Positions 55,448 through 64,000 of a stretch of DNA of 64,000 nucleotides are shown piece after piece (within the stretch, counting starts at the first letter, position 1; each line of letters begins with the position of its first letter). A program made the translations under genes and the position numbers. A model generated the notes under the pieces. That model was not told where the DNA came from. It made no database searches and worked only from the letters and a program-made list of their open reading frames with translations. Source of the stretch: Onchocerca volvulus (taxonomy: Eukaryota > Nematoda > Chromadorea > Rhabditida > Onchocercidae); NCBI GenBank assembly GCA_000499405.2, contig HG738140.1, positions 1,339,501 through 1,403,500 on the forward strand, in the 5' to 3' direction.

Positions 55448-57959
55448 ATGACTCGCCCACGCGTCTTCTTCGATATTACCATCGGTGGACAGCAATCTGG
55501 ACGTATTGTTATGGAGGTGGATTGTTTTGCTGTTATATTTCTTTTAATTCAGAACATTGGTAGTAATAATAGCTTTGAAATTCTTGTTTTAACTCTACAT
55601 ATTTCGAGAATTAAACATATTCTGTGTATGAATGAGGATAAGGTAAGACTTTTCTAGGAGTTAAGCCTTTGAGAGGTGGCACAGGTACGGATGACAAACT
55701 TCAAAATAGAATGAGCTGTATAATAAAAGAAAATTACATTTTAACGTTATGAATCATTAATTCATAAATCAAAAATTTATGTTTTCTGCATTAGAATTTT
55801 TAATTAATCTGCATATGATGAGAGATAAGGCTGTGCTTCTTGAAATTTGGTGTAATAGCGACGATCTTGTTTTTTTTTTTTTTTTCGATCTTTTGAATTT
55901 CGATCTTTTTTCTTGATTTTTATAATAGTATTGTTACGATTTTAATAATGGTAATGATAGTGATATAGGAATGACGACATTTGTAATAATTATAGTTATG
56001 ATTATAAAAGATTACACATTTTTCTAGCTGTTCAACGATATAGTGCCGAAAACAGCGGAAAATTTCCGTGCATTATGCACAGGTGAAAAGGGCGTTGGTA
56101 AATCAGGGAAACCGCTTCACTACAAAGGTTCAAAATTCCATCGGGTCATCCCGAATTTCATGTGCCAGGTTTACCATATTCCATTCTTATTTATCACTTA
56201 ATGTATTTAGTAGTTCAGATTTCGGGAATCTCAAATTTCAAGAACTGGTGCAAAATACTAAAAGGATAATCAATATTAAGTTAAACGGACCGTGTAGCAA
56301 TCGATTCAAATAAGGCATTTATTTAAGCATGTATTGTGCATCAGCCTTATAATGTAATCATTTCATAACAAATTGTTAAATTCACAAATAGAGCAAATAA
56401 TAAGGATAATTTATATGGATCAAAAGTGACATCAATAAATTCTGATGTAGTTTTTCTGAAATTTTATTATTAGCTATCTTGCTATGATCGAATTTTTTCA
56501 CTAAAAATTAATGGCATGCATTGAGGACTACGGTATAGAAATACCATCCATTATGTTCTGTTTTAACTTTTTAAAACACTTAGATGCAAGCTGTGAACAA
56601 TACATAATATTGCAGTAGTTGCAGTTACTAACTAAATCTGAGTGATATATTTTCCCAAGGGAAATTGATATAGATATATCGCCCGTGGATATTTCAAAGT
56701 ATTCTGGCAAAAAAAATGACTTAGTCGTCTTAAAATTTAAATGAACTTTAAGAAGAATATATTTATTATCTAAGAAAGTTAATGTTAACTTTCAAAAATT
56801 GATGTGGATTATTGCTTTTTAGGGTGGTGATTTCACTCGTGGTAATGGAACCGGCGGTGAATCAATTTATGGTGAAAAATTTGAGGATGAAAACTTCAAG
56901 GAGAAGCACACTGGACCTGGTGTGCTATCTATGGTAAGTATATACGACAATAACAGCGATTTTTAATATGACCTCGTCTTTTAAGCGCATTATCGAATGC
57001 AGATTTGTTGAATAATGCACTTTTTGGTGACCAAGGGATCAATTTATATTTCAATTTGTTTGATAAAATTTTTAGCAAAAGATTTTTAACTGATAGGGAG
57101 AAAAAGAAAATCTTATTTTCGTAAAGTAAATCAGTGCTACGGGATGCTATAAGAGAAGTTAATTAAGTTGTATAATATAATGCAAGTTGTGGAAATTTAA
57201 TAGCTCAGTGTTAAAATTGTGCGAAACATAGTTGTCATTCTTCAGTTCAAGTCCTACTTGCTATTTCCTTTCTCTCTCAATTGAAAATATAGCGAGCAAT
57301 GATGATTTGGCTGTGGTATTGAAATACAATGAAAAATTTGTTCCAATTTTCGCTAGAATTGTAATATTCTGAGTTCGCTTTTCGAAGTTCTTCCTAATCA
57401 TTGAAGAACGATTATGTCCGACTTTTCGCATGGAGTAGAAGGGAGAAATCGTATTGGTATGGGAAATTTTCGCCGTTTCATAGTTGATTGATTTTTGTTT
57501 TTTTTTCATAAATTTTGATGAATGAAGGGAGTTTTAATTTATTAAACTTAGTTTAGGCAAATGCTGGTCCAGATACGAATGGATCTCAGTTCTTCTTGTG
57601 CACTGTGAAGACAGACTGGTTGGATGGTAAGCATGTTGTGTTCGGCCGAGTTGTCGATGGAATGGACGTTGTGCAAAAGATCGAAGCAGTGGTGAATTTT
57701 TTTACACACTTTATTGACACAAATAACATATGTCGGGAAGAGATAAAAGTTGATTAGTAGACATAATAATGATATGTAAAATTATCAAAATTACATTCAA
57801 ATATTTCGGTCTTTTCGATATCTTAACTCACTATAGTACGAAGAAGATATTAAGAATATAATAGTACTGGAAATTTTAAACGAAATCATTCTTTTCCAGG
57901 GTTCACAAAGTGGTAAGACATCAAAGGATGTAGTAGTTGCAAATTGTGGACAATTATAA
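55448..57959 (+). CDS. cyclophilin A-type peptidyl-prolyl isomerase with divergent loop, 171 aa, 5 exons
   Basis: Exons 55448-55516, 56028-56168, 56823-56933, 57557-57691 and 57900-57959 give 171 residues, the standard size of small cytosolic cyclophilins. The protein catalyses cis-trans isomerisation of X-Pro bonds. Active-site residues are present: R62 (FHRVIPNF), F67, M68, Q70 ([13 protein letters not shown]), W128 (TDWLDGKH) and H133. W128 corresponds to human W121, which predicts cyclosporin A sensitivity. A seven-residue insertion ([15 protein letters not shown]) with paired cysteines C40 and C168 marks the divergent-loop class found in nematodes, plants and some other lineages. The closest named relative I can suggest is C. 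elegans CYN-3. The exon 4 donor is placed after GCAGTG to give IEAVGSQSG, as in relatives; using the earlier gt would delete one Val. There is no signal peptide. AATAAA at 58216-58221 is the likely poly(A) signal. Confidence 0.97.
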
Positions 57960-58215
57960 AGTATCCGACGTTAAATGATGTTGAACTTTTCCGAAAGAAG
58001 TATTCATTCTTCGTGTAATGTTTAATTATCATCTCGAATAATTTCCTTCTCATTGTTTCTCTTTCAATAGATATTTCGATGCTTTATAAATCTTATAGTA
58101 CTTTTAACCTCTTTTAAAAACGGATTTAAGCTAAATCGATTAATTGGAATTTTCGAATATTATGTAATGTTATAAATTTTGTTGGCTTCATGTTAATTGG
58201 TTGATCAAGAAATGA

Positions 58216-58221
58216 AATAAA
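58216..58221 (+). terminator. candidate poly(A) signal AATAAA of the cyclophilin gene
   Basis: AATAAA lies 257 nt after the TAA and is followed by gatgt-type sequence. Confidence 0.6.
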
Positions 58222-59904
58222 GATGTAGCTTAAAACAACCAAATCATTTGAAGATAAAATTCGATATTATCATAATGAAAATCCTAACCGCCTGGAATGC
58301 TTCCAAGCCAACTTGAATCAACTTTACTTCGTGATTACATGCACCACTAAAAGTTCCCTTTTTTATGACTGTTCCATTTTGGTTCTATTCCAACCAAAAA
58401 TTTCTTGCCTATTTAGAAATAAAATGTTCAAGTCCATAGTTGATGTCATATCATGTTATTTATTTCTTGAAGAGGTGCTTAGAATTTGCTCAATTTATTT
58501 GGGTCATTCATCTTGCGAATAAGACTGGGAATCAATTTACTCGATGGATGATATTAATTGAAGACATAGTTTCAACAGATGTGTTAAAGGACTTACGACT
58601 GGTAAAGAACGATATTACTATAGCAGTACGGTATTTCAGATAACATTATTGAATAAGGTTCTTTAGTCACCTCAACCTCTTCATCTACGAAATGTTTTCA
58701 TGCTGATAAACCTGGATATATGTAACTTCTTACTTGCGTCTTACTGTATTCCTTGCACCTAGAAAAGATGAGTCATTATTCTCATCAAATGATGCAATCG
58801 AATAATTAATTGTTCATACGATCATGGAATTTTATAAGACAAGAAGACATTTTGGCGCAAATTGGCTGGCGTAAAATTTCCATTTCAAACTGCCAGGAAT
58901 TGAAATTTTGAAAAGAAGGAAGCGGAATTGTGTAATTCCCCAATGAAAAAGTTAACAAAATACTTGTTATACGGTGGATGATGTTAAAAAATTGATTTTT
59001 GAGGGTATATCGATAACTTTCATGTGTATGACAAGCGTTGACAAATTTTTATATTATACGTCCGAATTCCAAACAAAAGAAGCCAAAGTTTTGAAGTTAT
59101 GCTTTTGAAGCAAAAAAATTTGAAGTGCTTATATAAGCAAACTAAGTTTTATATGGACTTATCATTTAATCGTTTTATGCTTGAATTTTTTAGCTTTAGC
59201 ATTCTTTCGAAAATTTATTAATTTTAGGAGAAAATTTAATTAACTACCTTTTTGAACTTTTAGAAACTTAATGGCAGAATTTTTCATGAAAATATTAGGA
59301 TACAGTCGACATATTGATTAGAATGAAAATTGTTGTTGTATTATTAATGTTTGAAAATTTTTAAATTTAATTTTTCGAGGTAAGTCTAAAATTTTGAAAA
59401 ATTAGGTCTCTGCATAACTACTATACATTGTTCGTTCTTCAATAATTTGATGTTGAATAATCAAAAAATGAAATTAAAAAAACAATTTTTTCAGGAAAGA
59501 AGTGGGAAATTGGAAATTCTCTTTATGCTTATCATTCTTATTTTCATCACTTTTTTCTTTTTTTTTTTTTTTTTTTGCAAGGAGAAATTCTTTGGAATAA
59601 AATTTTATTAAATTGATGAGTGCCAAGAAATGCCTCGAAAACTTCATCATTTTTAAGAACTTTTTTTTTTTGAGAATTTCTCGAGAAATTCGAATTTTTT
59701 TTTTTTTAATATTAAATTATTATTAATATAAAATATTCGCTGTTGATTTTCAGATGTTTTATTCTTCTTGTTTCACATTTAAAATACTATTACAATAAGC
59801 ATAATATAGTACTTAAATGTGCAAGATACTGAAGCCAATAGATCGCCTAAAAATTAATGTCCCCAGTGATACCAGAGCCAAAAGAGCCAAAAGAATATTT
59901 ATAT

Positions 59905-60045
59905 TTGGCCAAGAAAGGAAGTAATTTTAGATCTCTTAAATTATTATATTTAACCAATAAGGAAGTAATTTCAGGTCTCTTAAATTATTGTATTTAGCCA
60001 AATAAGGAAGTAATTCTAGGTGCAAATTAATGCTCAAATGTACTA
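59905..60045. repeat. tandem repeat of about 52 bp (aaggaagtaatttcaggtct type)
   Basis: Three diverged units share [at]aaggaagtaatt and tcttaaattatt.tattta.cca. A related fourth block lies at about 60060-60110. Confidence 0.8.
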
Positions 60046-60339
60046 GAGCCAAGTGAGAATACTTTCATATTTGGCCAATGAAGGAAGAATAATTTCTTAT
60101 TTTTCAGGTTTTTGAAAAGTTATTTCAGGTTTCTTTCAAGTAATTTCAGGTTTTTTTAAGATTATTTTTAAAATTGTTCGGTCCCCTTTAGCTGAACGAA
60201 CAACAAACGGCGCCACATTATGCTGACTAATCACTTCTTATCGCATTCCAAAAATGTTATGAAAAAAAAAACCGATTTTATAGGCAAAAGTGCACGTACA
60301 CACCAACCCACAGACAGACAGACAGACAGACGGGAATAC

Positions 60340-60500
60340 AGAAAGACACATACACATACATATACACATATACATACACACACACATACACACACACACA
60401 TACACGCATACACATACACATACATTCACATACACATACACACATACACATACACACATACACATACACACATACACATACATTCACATACACATACATT
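60340..60500. repeat. CA/CATA microsatellite
   Basis: About 160 bp of cacata/cacaca units. It opens frames on both strands, none of them genes. Confidence 0.95.
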
Positions 60501-60579
60501 ATTATTAATGATTTCAAAGGAAACTGCAGTTGAAGGATAGGCTGAAAAGAGGTTGATGTAGGCTTAGTTTAGAAGTGAT

Positions 60580-60645
60580 GTTGATGATGACTCATGCAGG
60601 TGATAATGATGACTCATGTAGATGATAACGATGAGTCATACGAAG
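60580..60645. promoter_or_regulatory. 22-bp repeat carrying three ATGASTCAT palindromes
   Basis: ATGACTCAT at 60587-60595, ATGACTCAT at 60609-60617 and ATGAGTCAT at 60631-60639 start exactly 22 bp apart. TGASTCA is the established AP-1/GCN4-type bZIP site. Function here is inferred only from sequence. Confidence 0.45.
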
Positions 60646-60747
60646 TGATATGTGTTCTGATCTGAAATCATGTGCCTGGACGCAGTTGGTATTTAAAATG
60701 GCTTCGTTTAATTTCGTTCAATTTCGATTCCCGATTCTTCGCTATTG

Positions 60748-60880
60748 TTTGATCTCGAGAAGGAGTTGATGTCAACTTTCCTCTTCGATTTGATCTCGAG
60801 AAATCATTCTCGAATCTCTTCCGTATTTGATTTGGATAAAAAGGTCATCACTCCTCTTTTCCCGGTTTGATCTCGAGACG
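60748..60880. repeat. dispersed TTTGATCTCGAGA repeats
   Basis: TTTGATCTCGAGA occurs near 60749, 60789 and 60867, each followed by a variable block that includes CTCTTC or CTCCTTC. Confidence 0.8.
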
Positions 60881-61135
60881 AAGGTCACGACCCTGCTCTC
60901 CTTCGTTTAACTTCGGGAACAAAAAATGAATCTCATGCAAATATATTTGTTTTCCAATATGAAATTAAAATAGGGATATTTAAAAATGTGTTCGTTCGTT
61001 CGTCCCTTCTCGATCATTCAAAAAAAAGAAAAAAGAAAAAAAAAGGGAAATGATTCATCGACTTGTGCCTTTTCGAAAAAAATTACACGATTTTCTTTCT
61101 ATTTGCGGAAGTTCTTTTTTTTTCCTCCCTTTTTT

Positions 61136-61180
61136 TCTCTCTCCCTTTCTCTCCCCTCCCTCTCTCTCTCTCTCTCCCTT
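61136..61180. repeat. (TC)n tract
   Basis: A ctctccct-rich stretch that includes a run of pure ct units. Confidence 0.85.
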
Positions 61181-61240
61181 TTATCATAGCATTAACCATC
61201 AGTTGCTTCAATTTTATTTCCATTGTAAAACAAATTTTCT

Positions 61241-61460
61241 CAAATCAGTAACGTTTGTATAAGTGCTTTTTGTTCGAAACGTTTGTTAAATCATTGTTAC
61301 ATGAATTACGTAACACTTATGTGAAATATATGCACACTTAGCAACGTTACGTGAACTACGTGACACTTATATTTGCAGTGCATAAATGTTTCTGCAAATC
61401 AGGTAATGTTATATAAGTTTTTTTTATTTGCAAAAAACATTTGCCAAATTATCGCTCACT
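61241..61460. repeat. diverged direct repeats, two classes
   Basis: Blocks of the type gttac[ag]tgaa[ct]tacgt[ag]acacttat occur at about 61297 and 61345. A second block, aaatcag[g]taa[ct]gtt.tataag, occurs at about 61243 and 61397. Confidence 0.7.
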
Positions 61461-61547
61461 TAGTGAAATTATTACGCTTAGCAAAATAATTAAATTTTTC
61501 ATTTTGCTTCTTTCTATTTCTACTATTCGTTTTATCATTTCCGAATT

Positions 61548-61650
61548 GTTGTAGATTTATCATTCCTGATTATTTCAGATACGTCATTTCCTATTGCAGA
61601 TTTATCATTTCTGGATTATCTCAGGTTTATCATTTCCAGATTATTTCATA
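61548..61650. repeat. degenerate repeat of tttatcatttcc[gt]gattatttcag
   Basis: Four or five diverged units of 25 to 30 bp. Confidence 0.75.
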
Positions 61651-62735
61651 TTTATTAATTCAATTAACAAGAAAGAAAAGGGAAGTGTGAATGGGCAATG
61701 ATAAGAAGTGTTTAATTTCAATTTTCTTTCTCGTAAGAAAAATGTACAATTTTTCATCCATGAGAAATGTTTAATTTGCTTGACTATCGAACATTTCTTG
61801 CCGTCAAATTGAAATAGATTTTTTCAATGATGCTATTATTCATTCTTTATTGATAAGAGAAAAGGAATTTTTTGAAAAAAATAGAAAATTTCAATACTGC
61901 GAAAAAATGATAACAAATATTTCAATTTTAATTCCAGTTTTTTTTTCTCCTTCTGTAATTTAAACGCTTAAAAAAAGCTTATATTTGATATAATGACTAT
62001 TTCATTTCGAGATTTCATTTTTATTTGGTAGTATTTCAGTATTATTTCGTTTCAGTTTTTTTTTCTAATATATAAAATAATATTATATATCTTTGCAGTG
62101 AAATGTCAACGTTATTGGTTATTTTTCTATTATTGATCTCTTATGAATAACTATTTTTCTGATCGCAATCCGGTTATCATTTATGGTTGTTTGTGAAGTT
62201 TCACATATTTCCAGCGTATTTTCCGTAAGTTTTCATAAGTTTCTTTAGCTTAAAGTTTTCTTTTTTTTTTTTTGTCTTTTCATAATAACTGCTTCTAGCA
62301 TACGAAAAAAGTATTTTTTAATTTCCGTGGAACGGAAATTAAACTGGAGAAAATTAAATTAAAAGTAAAAGATAGTAAATTGTAAGCATTATTAGCAAGC
62401 AGATAGAATTTTTATTATTTTCTCCTATTGGTTTGTCATCTTTTATTCTCGTCAAAGTTCACTTTTATAATTTCAAGTTTAATTTTCTTATCATAAAACT
62501 TTTTATTTTCCTTTTTCCTTTTCTGTCTGCAATTAGCTTCATCGATTTATTCCTCTGCACTTAAATGGTGTTGCTATCGATGAAAATGTTGAATATGTGT
62601 CATAGCCAGGTAACATCGAGTGTATTTACTGAACCTTCCCATTATAATTATTACTAAATGATATATAGTTATGATATCACATTATCATTTTGAAGTAATG
62701 ACATTCCAAAAGATAGATTTTCATCATTTTTGTAT

Positions 62736-62815
62736 GCAAATACTCATTGATATTGATATAAGATGACATTTTTATAGGCAAATACTTATTGATATTGATA
62801 TAGAATGACACCTCA
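62736..62815. repeat. 42-bp tandem duplication
   Basis: gcaaatact[ct]attgatattgatata starts at 62736 and again at 62778, each copy followed by an agatgaca/gaatgaca end. Confidence 0.9.
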
Positions 62816-64000
62816 TGGTATAATGAATTTTATTGACCTTGAGATTAGTGACATTTTCTTCATTACTTTTGCTAAACATTTGTCAGAAGAAAGAGTGAAT
62901 GTGTAACTTTTTATTCTTCCTTTTTTTTCTCCCTCTGCATTCTTCGAGAATTGTTTACTAATTATTGTTAGGTGAATTTTATTTTTAATTGAATTAATTG
63001 GACAGTTCGTTCATAAATATTTGAAATGAACGTTTATTGATCGATTTATATTTGGCGAAATTTCGAAAAACATCATAGCAAACATTTTTCAACTTCTACA
63101 ATTTAAGCAACAATTCTGATTGTTATCAAAATTATATCAAAATTCTTCGGGGATTGAATCTTCTATTGTTGAACTTGAATATTTTATGTGTTGTAGATGA
63201 TCGAGTCCTGAGCTTGTCATCGGAATGTCATTAATTTATCAATTTTGTCACCAAGTTTGTCATCATGTTTGGTTTCGCGAGTTCATACCATAGTTTCATG
63301 TTTGTTTAATATTTATTCTCGATATTTTATTACTCTTTTAATTTCTATTGATTTCATTAGCAATTTGTTTCATGTCGGTATTTCTGAAGAGATTGAGATG
63401 CAAATCTTCACGATGTCAATGGTATAATATCAGTGCCCGATTAAATTTAATTGGTCACGTCGAGTACTTTCGAGAAGAAATCTCAAGATTGGATACTTCT
63501 AATAGCAAACAGCTAGATTATCAAGACTTATTTTATGGCAACTTTAAATATTTCGTTAGCTTTTGAACTGTCTTATGTTTATAATCAGATTGGCAAACAA
63601 ATAGAAGAAATTCCATGAATTTTCTCCAGATGTTAATTTTCTTCAGATGATCACTCACTCTCTCTGCAAATATTGAAATCATCGATTCATAGAATATTTT
63701 TGACGAATTGAAAATAATAAGCGAAATTCTCAAGAGTAGATAGCTAAAATATGCTTCTCTCTTTTAATTTTTGTTTTAATTACTCATGACGGATTTGTTT
63801 TCACATACATCTTGCAAAAACCTTCATCACAATGGCAAATTTTAAATGCTAATAATAGAATAATATTATTATTTTCTTCGATATTAATGTAATTTAGCTG
63901 AAAGAATTTAATATTATGATGTTTGAAATTGTGGAAGATTTTGCAAGATGGCATAATGTTGTTTGAATTATAAAACTTTTAATCTAAAACAACCAAATTG

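Larger units (their letters stand above)
58222..64000. other. right-hand intergenic region, no gene found
   Basis: About 5.8 kb. A plus-strand frame at 58440-58643 (67 codons, e.g. EDIVSTDVLKDLRLVKNDI) is coding-like but has no partner. The region is otherwise made of decayed minisatellites (59905-60045, 60580-60645, 60748-60880, 61241-61460, 61548-61650, 62736-62815), a CATA microsatellite (60340-60500), a (TC)n tract (61136-61180) and AT-rich filler. Open frames at 63245-63566 show no recognisable content. Confidence 0.5.

Noticed and set aside
57191..57264. tRNA-like stretch (tagctcagtgtta with agttcaagtcc) in cyclophilin intron 3
   Set aside because: The A-box and B-box words resemble a tRNA, but the T stem does not pair (only two of five positions) and no clean acceptor stem or anticodon arm could be drawn. 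At best a decayed tRNA relic, probably chance.
58440..58643. 67-codon plus-strand frame after the cyclophilin gene
   Set aside because: Part of it looks coding, but it overlaps another frame of similar length, has no acceptor and no partner exon. Left as a note only.
60220..60540. Frames of 60 to 106 codons on both strands, rich in His/Thr/Tyr or Val/Cys/Met
   Set aside because: They are translations of the CATA/CA microsatellite.

Overview
The window looks like nuclear DNA of a parasitic nematode, most likely a filarial worm (Onchocercidae); the genus is an inference. It is strongly AT-rich with many poly-A/poly-T tracts. Its genes have small exons (19 to 299 bp) and introns of roughly 50 bp to over 1 kb with tttcag-type acceptors. 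Every gene has an unpaired 3' splice site a short distance upstream of its start codon, as expected for spliced-leader trans-splicing. The proteins read as nematode versions of conserved animal families. I saw no bacterial operon, Wolbachia insertion, CRISPR array, rRNA or convincing tRNA.

Seven multi-exon genes could be rebuilt exon by exon with consistent intron phases. (1) Minus, 1494-3465: a 145-residue nucleoredoxin/tryparedoxin-like thioredoxin-fold protein (WCPQC). (2) Minus, 6313-7809: LGG-1/GABARAP-type Atg8, 118 residues. (3) Minus, 13557-19437: a Topors-type RING E3 ubiquitin/SUMO ligase, about 627 residues in 15 exons, with a run of SUMO-interaction-like motifs at its C-terminus. 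(4) Plus, 21894-24924: an AIP/XAP2 (AIPR-1) co-chaperone, 345 residues, with one GC-AG intron. Genes 3 and 4 are divergent and share a 2.5 kb upstream region. (5) Plus, 36047-42462: a complete acetylcholinesterase, 594 residues, with a signal peptide and a hydrophobic, GPI-type C-terminus. (6) Minus, 44688-49368: a tandem-repeat galectin, 321 residues, unusual in having an N-terminal signal peptide; it converges on gene 5. (7) Plus, 55448-57959: a small divergent-loop cyclophilin A, 171 residues.

The rest is AT-rich intergenic DNA. The largest gap is 24925-36046 (11 kb), upstream of the acetylcholinesterase. These stretches hold microsatellites, short decayed minisatellites, two notable hairpins (12330-12387 and 53248-53313) and a 22-bp-spaced triplet of TGASTCA palindromes (60587-60639). 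A few open segments (77-473, 10392-10658, 51934-52031, 58440-58643) read like coding sequence but could not be assigned.

There is no operon-like functional system here. Genes 1-4 are housekeeping or stress genes (redox, autophagy, ubiquitin/SUMO, Hsp90 co-chaperone). Genes 5-7 belong to families often found at the nematode surface or in secretions; 5 and 6 carry signal peptides and 7 does not. The most interesting points are a triplicated splice donor in the acetylcholinesterase gene, a decayed copy of part of one of its exons, the secreted galectin with complementary loss of sugar-binding residues in its two domains, the SUMO-motif array in Topors, and a pre-miRNA-like hairpin.
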